Notes: generated by a model from the sequence alone, not told the origin. Positions 46,648 to 55,278 are shown, counted from the stretch's first letter. The stretch is 64,000 nt of DNA from Gammaproteobacteria bacterium (GCA_012103455.1 WLWT01000002.1:806001-870000); one strand, 5' to 3'. Numbers and translations are program-made.

Positions 46648-46750
46648 GCATAACGCCACGCTTCAGCCGCCGCCGCCGCAGCGGCCCCCCGGCCGCGGAG
46701 GGTACCAAACCACGCAGCGGGTTGGCGGTCGGTTGCAAGCGCTTGTTAGG
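46648..46750 (-). repeat. attC site 2
   Basis: 103 bp from GCATAACG to CTTGTTAGGA, GC-rich with imperfect palindromic arms. On the minus strand the toxin gene's stop TAA is inside the CCTAAC core, as usual for a cassette whose attC follows the gene. Confidence 0.78.
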
Positions 46751-47000
46751 AGATGATTTTGTCATATTCGGAATGTGTGCCAATCCAGAACCAGTTGATA
46801 CCATCTTCAACATCCACACCGAGGGCGCGATAGTGATCTCCAACCCGAACCGACCACAATTCCCCGACTTTTTTGAAATGAAGCGAAGGGTGGCGAGAAT
46901 TGGCTTTAAGCAGTGAGTAATTCTTGTCTGCAAGGCGCCGGACTGATTCCGGCAATGCTTGATAGGTCGTCCAAAACTTCGACGACGCATAATGCTTCAA
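46746..47000 (-). CDS. RelE/ParE-like toxin, integron cassette gene
   Basis: 84 residues: ADKNYSLLKANSRHPSLHFK, VRVGDHYRALGVDVEDGINW and FWIGTHSEYDKI match the RelE/ParE fold with C-terminal His/Tyr. RelE-type toxins cut mRNA on ribosomes; ParE-type poison gyrase; which applies here is not decidable. It overlaps the antitoxin gene by 4 bp, and the stop lies within attC 2. Toxin-antitoxin cassettes are typical stabilisers of integron arrays. Confidence 0.8.
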   Translation of the reverse strand: MKHYASSKFWTTYQALPESVRRLADKNYSLLKANSRHPSLHFKKVGELWSVRVGDHYRALGVDVEDGINWFWIGTHSEYDKIIS

Positions 47001-47197
47001 AGCTCTCTGGCCTTCCCCGCCTCGTAGTCCGCCTTTGCCTCGGAGATCAGCTTATCGAGTTTCCCGGATTTCAAATCCTGCTCGATCTTGGTATCCCATA
47101 GCCTCCAATCGAAGGCGATAAACCACTCGCGAAACTTCTCGAGATCTCTGGGTGATAGGCTTTCGATGTTTTGTTCAATTTGTTCAAGCTCATTCAT
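46997..47197 (-). CDS. Antitoxin of the RelE/ParE-like cassette
   Basis: 66 residues, acidic: MNELEQIEQNIESLSPRDLE, KFREWFIAFDWRLWD and a charged tail (IEQDLKSGKLDKLISEAKAD) that resembles the toxin-wrapping helix found in antitoxins paired with RelE-like cassettes. Start 47197 lies 53 bp from attC 3. Overlaps the toxin start by 4 bp. Probably represses its own promoter; the DNA-binding fold is not obvious. Confidence 0.75.
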   Translation of the reverse strand: MNELEQIEQNIESLSPRDLEKFREWFIAFDWRLWDTKIEQDLKSGKLDKLISEAKADYEAGKAREL

Positions 47198-47249
47198 CTA
47201 CCAACTCCTCAATCGCGATGACGACATTGTACGCGGGTGGTCTCTTGTC

Positions 47250-47335
47250 TCCTAACGCCTGCCATAACCGGACCCCAAAAAGCGCCGCTCCTTCGTCGCT
47301 CTGCTTTTTGGGGTCCGGTTATGGCATTGTTATGC
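47250..47335 (-). repeat. attC site 3
   Basis: 86 bp from TCCTAACG to GTTATGC, with a nearly perfect long stem (GCCATAACCGGACCCCAAAA pairing with its complement ahead of GCATTGTTATGC) and a loop around CGCTCCTTCG. It is the clearest attC hairpin of the array and follows the two-gene membrane cassette on the minus strand. Confidence 0.85.
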
Positions 47336-47339
47336 GATT

Positions 47340-47672
47340 TTACTCTTTACCGCTTGAGCTACCACCAGAACCCGACCCGGAATCATTTCCACTACCACCA
47401 CTGTTTTGTGAAGTGGTGGTTGTTTCCGGAGCTTGCTGCATGGTGGGAATATTTGCACTATTAATGCTAATATCAAAGTCACTCGGTATTCTCGTCATTG
47501 TAGGAATATTAGCACTTCTGCGAATACTGACTGTTGTGGGTTTGTCTCCACCTTTTTTGCTCATGGCTGTATCTCCTGATGTGATGTTTAACGTAACAAA
47601 AGTAACAATGGCCGTGATTGCGACCGCAAACATTAACCCTGTAGCACTATTTAGAAATGAATTGATTTTCAA
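47340..47672 (-). CDS. Small membrane-anchored, Ser/Gly-rich cassette protein
   Basis: 110 residues: one N-terminal membrane segment (LMFAVAITAIVTFVTL), then two similar short repeats (SIRRSANIPTMTRIPSDFDI and SINSANIPTM) and a low-complexity Ser/Gly/Asn tail. No family recognised. The start overlaps the upstream membrane protein by 4 bp and the stop is 5 bp before attC 3, so the pair is one cassette. Probably works with its partner at the membrane; function unknown. Confidence 0.68.
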   Translation of the reverse strand: MKINSFLNSATGLMFAVAITAIVTFVTLNITSGDTAMSKKGGDKPTTVSIRRSANIPTMTRIPSDFDISINSANIPTMQQAPETTTTSQNSGGSGNDSGSGSGGSSSGKE

Positions 47673-48031
47673 GTAAACATTTTTCTATCGAATGCCTCAG
47701 CAATGCATTTGATATAGTATTCTTCTGCATGATTTATTTGAACTGCTATGGCTTTATTGCTGACTAAAAATGCACCCAAGGATGAAATGATGCTACCAAG
47801 AAGAAGTATCCAGCCTAGTATTACAAGCCATAGATAATTTGCCGTTTCAAGTGGAACAACGAAGCGTATCGCTGTTAGTGACAGCCCTAAAGCCGCCGCA
47901 GATAATGTAAGTATAGACCTGTCATAATTTTCAGTATTAGACAAGTCTCGTTTTAGCAATTCGTCGCGAAAGCTATCGAACATTTCAGTTGCCCGATTTT
48001 CCTGTTCCTCTGTGCGAACTATTTTACTCAT
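47669..48031 (-). CDS. Two-helix membrane protein, cassette gene
   Basis: 120 residues. A charged N-terminal region (VRTEEQENRATEMFDSFRDE) is followed by two hydrophobic segments (ILTLSAAALGLSLTAIRFVV and LWLVILGWILLLGSIISSLG) and a short cytoplasmic tail. Unrecognised. It starts 19 bp from attC 4 and is coupled to the Ser/Gly-rich protein. AT-rich base composition compared with the core genome fits a transferred cassette. Confidence 0.68.
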   Translation of the reverse strand: MSKIVRTEEQENRATEMFDSFRDELLKRDLSNTENYDRSILTLSAAALGLSLTAIRFVVPLETANYLWLVILGWILLLGSIISSLGAFLVSNKAIAVQINHAEEYYIKCIAEAFDRKMFT

Positions 48032-48049
48032 TCAGTAAGCCTGCTTCTC

Positions 48050-48145
48050 GCATAACGGCTTTGATAAGCTGCGGCCGGAGCGCACAGCGCGGAGGGAACC
48101 AAAACGCCACGCGTTTTGGCCGTCAGCTTGATTGAGTTGTTATCC
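48050..48145 (-). repeat. attC site 4
   Basis: 96 bp from GCATAACG to GTTATCC with complementary arms (AAGCTG ... CAGCTTGA; CCAAAACGC ... GCGTTTTGG). Confidence 0.8.
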
Positions 48146-48337
48146 GTACGGCTTCTGCCCTCACGAATACGACCGACGGGACTTCTGCGTGCATGGCTTG
48201 CTCCCCGATTCTCAGTACTAGTTGCACGAACAGTACAAAACACAGGCAAAGTCATCTATCTGCGATTATCCGTCTCTTCCAACGCCTTCCGAAGGGCACT
48301 TTCAAACTTGTTCCGCCTGCTCAATGCATCTGGTTCC

Positions 48338-48856
48338 TCAGATAGATATAGACTCAAGGGCACCTCTAAAAATAGTCATTGTTTCGTGAGTGCAAGGAAG
48401 CACCGCGCGCACAACCGCAGTGTATAGGTGATACCTGAGGATTGGAGCACGGCGCTGACGCCGCAATTGCGGAAAAAGTGCATTGTTAGAGGTGCCCTCA
48501 AGCGCGAGCGTTCTTGCTGCTGCCGATTCGAGATAAGCCACGAGGCCCAGTGCGAGAGCCCCAATCAGTAGTGATACTGCCTCTCGCGCAGTCGTGAAGT
48601 TGCCGTCTTCGTCGGATCCACCCCAACTTTCTGGCACCCAGAACAAAAGTACTTTCGCCCCTCCATATCCCGTAACACCAACGGCGATCAGTATACACGC
48701 AACATACATCTTCTCCCAGATTGTGTTCCTAACGCGTTCACGAAAGCGCAATTGTGAATACGGCACAGCACAGACGGTGAACAAGTAGTGAATCAAAACA
48801 ATCAAAGCCGTGGTCGAAGCAAATGCCAATAAGACGTAGAGGGCCTGCATCAGCAT
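48338..48856 (-). CDS. Membrane cassette protein with a MITE translated in frame
   Basis: 172 residues as written. Three hydrophobic segments (MLMQALYVLLAFASTTALIV, MYVACILIAVGVTGY, AVSLLIGALALGLVAYL), then ...ARTLALE, after which the MITE at 48358-48497 is read through as 47 codons before LESISI and the stop. The MITE plus its 4-bp duplication is 144 bp, a multiple of three, so the frame is kept. Without it the protein would end LALESISI at 124 residues. Another frame past the insertion reads YLSEEPDALSRRNKFESAL, so the native end may have differed by a frameshift. Function unknown. Confidence 0.6.
   Translation of the reverse strand: MLMQALYVLLAFASTTALIVLIHYLFTVCAVPYSQLRFRERVRNTIWEKMYVACILIAVGVTGYGGAKVLLFWVPESWGGSDEDGNFTTAREAVSLLIGALALGLVAYLESAAARTLALEGTSNNALFPQLRRQRRAPILRYHLYTAVVRAVLPCTHETMTIFRGALESISI
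48358..48497 (-). repeat. MITE copy 8, reverse, inside an integron cassette gene
   Basis: 140 bp, GGGCACCTCTAAAAATAGTC to GCATTGTTAGAGGTGCCC, with the perfect 4-bp duplication TCAA (48354-48357, 48498-48501). No stop codon in the frame used by the host gene. Confidence 0.93.
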
Positions 48857-48863
48857 AAGAATG

Positions 48864-48944
48864 GCCTAACGGACCGCATCACCGGCGGGGAGATCGGTGG
48901 CGCAGCCGACGATTGACCCGTCCGTGTGCATGCGTTTGTTAGAG
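48864..48944 (-). repeat. attC site 5
   Basis: 81 bp from GCCTAACG to GTTAGAG with complementary arms (GGACCGCATCACC / CGTGTGCATGCG region). It lies between the membrane cassette and the next, frameshifted cassette. Confidence 0.78.
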
Positions 48945-48948
48945 TTGT

Positions 48949-49729
48949 TCACATTGGTGCCCTGCCACTCTCAGCGTGAATCGAGTGTATGTTCACGCCT
49001 CCTACATTTCGAAGCAATTGCACGGAGGCGGCAACGAACTGGCTTTTAGCTTCTTCCGGAATATTAACGAGGCGAGCACCCCCTGCAGCCGCACAGCCGA
49101 GCATTCCGGAAAGTTCATTAAGTGCGAGCAGGGCTCCATCCGGCTTAAAGTATCCACCCATAGTTGGCCTGGACCCAGGTGCGTGCGCTTGAGGCAGAAC
49201 AGCAGGCGTTACGTGAGTGGCGACTTCACAGTATTGAGAGTACCGATCGGCATCGGCCGGAACGGGACTTCCGAGGGACTCGAGTCGAAGTCTTACTCTA
49301 ATCGAGGAGAATTCGGACTTTCGTCTCTTTGAATCCGCGGTCTTCCAATTTGCAAACGCTGACTCGTCGGCAACGAAAAGAAATTAGGAGATTCGCTGCC
49401 TCAGCAAGGCTACGAGTCATGGAAAGGGATTCGTCGTAGTAACCGTGGTTGAGCAATCGCAATGAGGCGCGAGCCGTATTGGTACATCTGGCGACGACAA
49501 ACTCCGCAACGTGGTCCCCGCCCGCACAGCCCCAAGAGCAGGATGCAACTCGATCGAGCATGGACAGAACGGTGCCAAGATGTTCAATAGTTTTCGGTGC
49601 GGTTTTCCCGAGGTCAGGTAGGTGACTTCTAGTTTCAGCCAGGCAGCGCTCCTCTTGGGCGGACAGAAGATCGAGGAACTGCTGGCCGCGTGGGAGTTTC
49701 GAGATGCCGTTTTCGTCGTCGATTGACAT
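48949..49729 (-). pseudogene. Frameshifted cassette gene of unknown function
   Basis: Two frames make one protein of about 260 residues from ATG 49729 (MSIDDENGISKLPRGQQFLD) to the stop at 48949, which is 5 bp before attC 5. The N-part (LLNHGYYDESLSMTRSLAEA) has the look of an all-helical domain. The break is at a TTTT run near 49370: removing one T joins LLISF to VADESAFANWKTADS. The second half includes GGYFKPDGALLALNELSGML. No family recognised with confidence. Confidence 0.65.
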
Positions 49730-49734
49730 TTCAA

Positions 49735-49797
49735 CTCTAACGTCGCAAATCAGCGGCACGCGCCTTTTGCGCGTCCGCTGGATTTGCCTTGTTAGGT
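49735..49797 (-). repeat. attC site 6
   Basis: 63 bp, compact and classical: ACTCTAACG to CTTGTTAGGT, with stem arms GCAAATCAGCGG / CCGCTGGATTTGC and the loop region GCGCCTTTTGCGC. Confidence 0.87.
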
Positions 49798-50183
49798 TTT
49801 TTCACCAGGTTTCTTAATATTATAATCTTCACGACTAGTTAAATCTTTCACCATAAACCCATTCTTCGTTCGGTGAAGTATCAATCTAAAATCCGGATGA
49901 ATAGGAATGGAAATAATATTTCTATCATATTGCATTCTTTTCCCCTTGTACTTCGAATAATGTTCACCAGATTCAGTTCCTGATATTATTTTTCTAGTCT
50001 TATCTATGAGATTTTTTATTAAGTGGCTTTAAATTAACAGGATCAGCTTCAAATAACCTCTCCCATTCATTAGCTATTTTTTGTTCCTTTACTTTACTTT
50101 CGACAAGTTGCTTTTCTTGTTCACACCTATGGCAATACTTACCTTTTCCCTTATGTCCACAAGAGGAATGTTTTTTTAGCCAT
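49792..50183 (-). pseudogene. Zinc-ribbon-type cassette gene with two poly-A frameshifts
   Basis: Minus-strand cassette gene between attC 7 and attC 6. With one A removed from a seven-A run after ATG-GCT (50183) it reads MAKKHSSCGHKGKGKYCHRC, a Cys/His zinc-binding motif. With one A removed from a six-A run near 50030 it continues KTRKIISGTESGEHYSKYKG and PIHPDFRLILHRTKNGFMVK to a TAA in the attC 6 core. About 130 residues; AT-rich. It does not appear as one open frame because of these two shifts. Function unknown. Confidence 0.65.
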
Positions 50184-50189
50184 CTCGAA

Positions 50190-50264
50190 CCCTAACGCCG
50201 CAAATAACCGGCGCAATGCGGGCGCCAGCGAGTATTGCGTCCGCGTTGGTTTGCCTTGTTATCT
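50190..50264 (-). repeat. attC site 7
   Basis: 75 bp from CCCTAACG to CTTGTTATCT, arms CGCAAATAACCGGCGCAAT / ATTGCGTCCGCGTTGGTTTG. The stop codon of the nuclease-like gene lies in its core. Closest attC to the right-hand end of the array. Confidence 0.85.
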
Positions 50265-50353
50265 CTTGTCATAAAGTAGATTTTCTTTGATGATGCCTTT
50301 TTTGAAAATTGATTTTTTTATTCCCTTTTGAAGATATTCAATTACGCCTACTA

Positions 50354-51461
50354 CTAATTCGGAAAAAAATTACCCGACATTAATTCAGAATATATCTGAC
50401 ATGCTTTTCATAGAAAAACCGTTTAATTATTTGCGTATTCTGTTGCAGTGAGTGCAACACCGAACGAGCCAGGGCCACCCGTTGCTCCTTTGTAGCCACC
50501 ACTGTCCGCCCAATTCGTTGGCTTTTTACATGATGCCATACTAGCTCATCAGGATTGAGTTCCGGTGAATACGGCGGTAACCATACTAACGTGAGCTTAC
50601 CTTGGCTAGTGCGGACAAATTCTTGCACCTTCTTGGCTCGATGAATTGGATGGCCATCAACAACCCAATAGACCGATCGCTTGGCGTTGTGCAACAAACG
50701 CCTTAGAAAGTCGATAAAAACGTCTGCGGTTACCCGTGATTCGGTTACCATGAAACGCAGGTGACCCTTCGGCGAAACGGCTGACAGCCTATTCACGCTA
50801 AAGCGCCGACCCGTTTTCGCTACAACCGGCGTATCACCCCGTACCCCCCAAGTGGTACCACGATGATAATCCGACCGGATCGTCGATTCGTCGCCAAAAT
50901 AGACCCGCGCTCGCCGCCTTTTCGCTTCTTGTTGTACTTCAGGCCAAGTTTCTTTTAACCATACCTTAACCTGAGCAGGGTCTGGCTCGTATGCCTTAAA
51001 CCCAGGGCGCTGCGCACTCATCCCCCAAACGAGACAGGCTATTGCCCACCGAGCGCTCGCTGACCTCGATGCCAAATTTATCTTTCAGTCATATCTGAAT
51101 CATCGAGCGCGTCCACAGGGCATCGTGACAATCCAATTGCAACGGATTCGTTTTAACCCGTTCACCTAAGCGATCCGCATATTCATCGGGACACTTTCTT
51201 GGGCGGCCCGTGATCTTGCCGGTGGACAGCGCCTGTTCACCACCTTGCTCATACCTGGATAACCAATCGTCAATGCAAGAACGATGAAATCCGCGGGCTT
51301 TAATTACTTTTTCAGGGCTTTCACCCGATAATACTTGCGCAACCGCGTGCCTGCGGATGGCTTCTCGCGCGGAATGGGGCAGTGAGCGACCGTCTGTCTT
51401 TTTCATAGCATCACTATAACATATTTATTAATTTGTGTCGGGTAATTTTTTGCCGAAGTAG
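50354..51461 (-). mobile_element. IS630-family element, copy 3 (inactive)
   Basis: 1108 bp with the same inverted repeats, flanked by TA (50352-50353, 51462-51463). The transposase has the TGA after MIQI and, in addition, an extra C in a CCCCC run near 51025 that shifts the frame before WGMSAQRPG. It sits in a TTA codon of the nuclease-like gene. Confidence 0.9.
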
Positions 51462-51643
51462 TAACTCTTTTGAGAAGTCAATAACCATAAGTTCTTCGTG
51501 GGGCTTAGATAGAGTGTACGAGACATTGTATCCTTTAATCTTATACTTAAAATCCGGACCTTGAATCCAGCCATGATCAAAACACTCTTCTTTGGTAAAT
51601 AAACCATATTCTGCGGTTTCAAGGGGTGCTAATTTTCCTGCTA

Positions 51644-52751
51644 CTAATTCGGCAAAAAATTACCCGACATCGATTCAGAATATATCTGACATGCTCTTCA
51701 TAGAAAAACCGTTTAATTATTTGCGTATTGCGTTGCAGTGAGTGCAACACCGAACGAGCCAAGGCCACCCGTTGCTCCTTTGTAGCCACCACTGTCCGCC
51801 CAATCCGTTGGCTTTTTACGTGATGCCATACTAGCTCATCAGGATTGAGTTCCGGTGAATACGGCGGTAACCATACTAACGTGAGCTTACCTTGGCTAGT
51901 GCGGACAAATTCTTGCACCTTCTTGGCTCGATGAATTCGATGGCCATCAACAACCCAATAGACCGATCGCTTGGCGTTGTGCAGCAAACGCCTTGGAAAG
52001 TCGATAAAAACGTCTGCGGTTACCCGTGATTCGCTCACCATGAAACGCAGGTGACCCTTCGGCGAAACGGCTGACAGCATACTTACGCTAAAGCGCCGAC
52101 CCGTTTTCGCTACAACCGGCGTATCACCCCGTACCCCCCAAGTGGTACCACGATGATAATCCGACCGGATCGTCGATTCGTCGCCAAAATAGACCTGCGC
52201 TCGGCGCCTTTTCGCTTCTTGTTGTACTTCAGGCCAAGTTTCTCTTAACCATACCTTAACCTGAGCAGGGTCTGGCTCGTATGCCTTAAACCCAGGGCGC
52301 TGCGCACTCATCCCCAAACGAGACAGGCTATTGCCCACCGAGCGCTCACTGACTTCGATGCCAAATTTGTCTTTCAGTCATATCTGAATCATCGAGCGCG
52401 TCCACAGGGCATCGTGAAAATCCAATTGCAACGGATTCGTTTTAACCCGTTCACGTAAGCGATCCGCATATTCATCGGGAAACTTTCTTGGGCGGCCCGT
52501 GCTCTTGCCGGTGGACAGCGCCTGTTCACCACCTTGCTCATACCTGGATAACCAATCGTCAATGCAAGAACGATGGAATCCGAGGGCTTTAATTACTTTT
52601 TCAGGGCTTTCACCCGATAATACTTGCGCAACCGCGTGCCTACGGATGGCTTCTCGCGCGGAATGGGGCAGTGAGCGACCGTCTGTCTTTTTCATAGTAT
52701 CAGTATAACATATTTTATTAATTTGTGTCGGGTAATTTTTTGCCGAAGTAG
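51644..52751 (-). mobile_element. IS630-family element, copy 4 (inactive)
   Basis: 1108 bp, flanked by TA (51642-51643, 52752-52753). The transposase carries only the TGA after MIQI; the rest of the frame is intact, with readthrough past its usual stop as in copy 2. It sits in another TTA codon of the nuclease-like gene. Confidence 0.9.
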
Positions 52752-53452
52752 TAACTCTTGAAGCGAGTATCTTTCCCCAGCACCTTCATTTTCTATAAAT
52801 ATTTCATTATTCAGCCCGGACATACTGATAGGGTAGTTAATATCTGCATTAATATTTTATTTTGCCCATTTAGCGTCAAGCAATGGTTGAAAATCAGTGA
52901 TGTGAGCTGGCATACGAATAATCATATTAACATGAATTTCTTTTATGAACGGAGTTCCATCCACATTCTGCCAATCAGAATCATCTTGCTCTCGCACAAC
53001 TAAGAGATCAATTCGATTGTGTTCGGCTTTCGTTTTGGCCCCAGATTGATACCCTTTCTTTGTAGCAAATACCGCCCTCAAATCAGATATATCTCGTATT
53101 TTTCCGATTAGTGCATCAATCTTTTCCAAGGGTATTCTTGAATTGTAATCCTTGCATTCAATTACTGTTTTATAAGTGATTCCGGCTAACTCATATTCCC
53201 AATAAATATCAAACTCGCGTTCGACACCGTGTGAATCCACAATTTTCTTATTGAGCTCTACTTTGATGTTCTTTTGCTGAGTAATGTTTTCTGCATTAAG
53301 CAGAGCTTGATGCAAAAGTGCTACAAATTGCTCATAGTCCTTTCCGTCATTATTCAAAGACCCGTACTCCATTTGAGAGATAACAGTGTATTAGACGGAT
53401 ATGGAATATACTGCACTAGGTAGAGACTGTCTATTGCAGTATATTCCTGAAT

Positions 53453-53698
53453 ACTGCTGTCCTATAAACTTTCATGAGAATGTAAACTGTATCTGTATCT
53501 GAGTTTCAATAGGGTCTGGAGGGTCTTCTTTGATTGAGTCGTCTCCGCAGGTCTCTTCGCTCAAATAAGTGAGTTGCAAGAGTCTAATGATCGGTTGCAT
53601 GCTTGAATCGAATTTGCCACGGAATTTCAGGTAAGCAATCATTAAGTACATACACATAGCGACCCCTATTTGAGTCATGACAGCATTTTTTGACGTGC
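53453..53698 (-). mobile_element. IS4-family element, 3' remnant
   Basis: The right end of the element seen at 242-1522: ACTGCTGTCCTATAAACTTT at 53453, then a reversed coding stretch (MTQIGVAMCMYLMIAYLKFR, ending IQIQFTFS) that aligns with the last ~70 transposase residues with many substitutions. The match ends near GACAGCATTTTTTGACGT. The diverged sequence shows an older insertion. Confidence 0.82.
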
Positions 53699-53702
53699 CC
53701 TA

Positions 53703-53820
53703 CAGGTAAATTCACCCACAGATTCTGCCGAAGAGCCAGAAAACTTTCCTGGGCATACTGGCCGTCGTAGGAAGCGCTGCGATAGTAACCCTGGTAATGG
53801 CTGTAGGGTTTAGCAGTCAT
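53703..53820 (-). pseudogene. N-terminal piece of the small split protein
   Basis: ATG 53820, MTAKPYSHYQGYYRSASYDG, then QYAQESFLALRQNLWVNLPV, ending where the IS4 remnant begins. Its last ~35 bp are identical to 43524-43558, where the C-terminal piece survives. The family is not recognised. The start codon is 2 bp from the MITE at 53823. Confidence 0.42.
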
Positions 53821-53822
53821 TT

Positions 53823-53964
53823 GGGCACCTCTAACAATGCACTTTTTCCGCGATTGCGGCGTCAACTCCGTGCTCGAATCCTCAGGTATCACCTTATACA
53901 CTGCGGTTGCGCGCGCGGTGCTTCCTTGCACTCACGAAACAATGACTATTTTTAGCAGGCGCCC
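53823..53964 (+). repeat. MITE copy 9
   Basis: 142 bp, GGGCACCTCTAACAATGCAC to TATTTTTAGCAGGCGCCC. Flanks ATTT / ATTC are a near-duplication. Confidence 0.9.
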
Positions 53965-54081
53965 ATTCGTCAGGAACGGCTAGTGACACACTCCTCTTTA
54001 TTGGTGTGACCACGCTCTACACCGTCCCCGCGGCGAGCGCCGTGAGTTTCTTTTTCACACGGCGCATGGACTAGGCCCGGC

Positions 54082-55278
54082 TCATCCCAACTGACGCCAC
54101 TCGATATCCTGGTGCGCCCCGCGGATGGCGAAGGCATCGACTTCCACCAGCATCGCCGGTTCAACAAAACTCCGCACCCGGCAGCCAAGAGAGGTGGGCC
54201 GGCTATTTTCAAACCACCCGGGGCCTTCACCATAAGGCCGGTTCATATGGGCATCATGTTTGGTAAACGTACGCCGGCGGACGATATCATCCAGCGGCAT
54301 GTCCAACTGGCCTAACACGGAGGAGATGGTCTCGTGGCAGCGATCATACTGGGCCGCCCAATCGCCCGGGGCGAACACGCCGCCCGCATCGTCCCTGGCC
54401 GTGCAACCGCTCACGTACACATAGGGACCGCTCTCGACGGCGCGGGCAAAACCGAGCGCGTGCTCATTACGCTTGCCCGTATAAACATCTTTGCGGTTGC
54501 CTGATGCACCGATGATGGCTTCGGCTTCCACTTCGATGAGCATCTCATTCATCAACAATCCTGGCACACCGAGCAGCGTGCCAGCCGGACGTACATCGCC
54601 CAAGGCATCGAGTTTGGCCACCCTCTGCTCGTGCGAGCGCGCCATCGCCGTCACGAATGTCTTGGTGTAAACGAGATCGGCCAATGACGCCCCTGCTGCC
54701 TCCGCCACGCTGGCGATGGTGTCGAACACGGCTCTTGTCTGTTGATGCATATCGCCCGGATAAGCCACCTTGCCATCGGCCTCTAGCGCGGTGGTGCCAG
54801 CGATGAACACATGGTCATCCACCCGCACGGCCCGTGAATAAGCATAAATCTCCTCGCTAGGCCGCCCGGAGCCGAAACGCACCGCTCTATCGCGGGCGCC
54901 ATCAATAGCATCGAATTCGATTTCTACCAACTGCGCCGGCCTTGCCAGCGCATTGATTTGTATCAGAGTAGCCGCTGGCCGCACGTCCTTGAAATGCCGC
55001 GCCAGCGCCCGTCCCGCCTGATCGGCCAAGGTGATGTCAGTCAAGTAAATACGCGAGCGGACCACATCGTCTAAAGACCCGCCAGCACATCCCATACTCT
55101 CCTCGGCGATGGCGACGATGGCATCGACTTGCTTGGCCACATCGCCCACGCCGATCACTGCGCCAGCCCTATCGATGGCGGTGGTACCGGACTGCAACAC
55201 CCAATGACCGGCCCGCAGGGCACGGGAATAGTGCGCCAAGTGTTCCAAGGGCCGGCCCGAATTCACGTTAATGCGCAT
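54082..55278 (-). CDS. RidA/YjgF-family protein with three tandem domains
   Basis: 398 residues from ATG 55278 (MRINVNSGRPLEH); an in-frame start 31 codons upstream would reach the divergent metallophosphatase remnant and lacks family sequence. Three RidA-like units follow each other: ~1-125 (SRALRAGHWVLQSGTTAID), ~130-255 (SRAVRVDDHVFIAGTTALEA) and ~265-398 (ARAVESGPYVYVSGCTARDD). Single-domain RidA forms trimers with active sites between subunits and deaminates reactive enamines or imines. Here one chain could form the whole trimer. The usual substrate Arg is present as VRPAATLIQ and VRPAGTLLG in the first two units. Substrate unknown. Confidence 0.85.
   Translation of the reverse strand: MRINVNSGRPLEHLAHYSRALRAGHWVLQSGTTAIDRAGAVIGVGDVAKQVDAIVAIAEESMGCAGGSLDDVVRSRIYLTDITLADQAGRALARHFKDVRPAATLIQINALARPAQLVEIEFDAIDGARDRAVRFGSGRPSEEIYAYSRAVRVDDHVFIAGTTALEADGKVAYPGDMHQQTRAVFDTIASVAEAAGASLADLVYTKTFVTAMARSHEQRVAKLDALGDVRPAGTLLGVPGLLMNEMLIEVEAEAIIGASGNRKDVYTGKRNEHALGFARAVESGPYVYVSGCTARDDAGGVFAPGDWAAQYDRCHETISSVLGQLDMPLDDIVRRRTFTKHDAHMNRPYGEGPGWFENSRPTSLGCRVRSFVEPAMLVEVDAFAIRGAHQDIEWRQLG

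Larger units (their letters stand above)
50259..53372 (-). pseudogene. PD-(D/E)xK restriction-endonuclease-like cassette gene, broken by a stop and two IS630 insertions
   Basis: From ATG 53372: NDGKDYEQFVALLHQALLNA, then FDIYWEYELAGITYKTVIECKDY (Asp and E-C-K of a PD-(D/E)xK/Mrr-type nuclease) and LRAVFATKKGYQSGAKTKAE. An in-frame TAA (52857-52859) follows AKWAK. The same frame continues to IS630 copy 4, between the two insertions (PLETAEYGLFTKEECFDHGW), and after copy 3 to a TAA in attC 7. Removing both elements and one TA each gives 298 codons in one frame, with only that TAA inside. It would be a DNA-cleaving defence-type protein; now dead. Confidence 0.82.

Noticed and set aside
52857..53372. 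A complete 171-residue restriction endonuclease
   Set aside because: The same frame continues past the TAA with protein-like sequence through two IS630 insertions to the attC core, so the stop is more likely a mutation.
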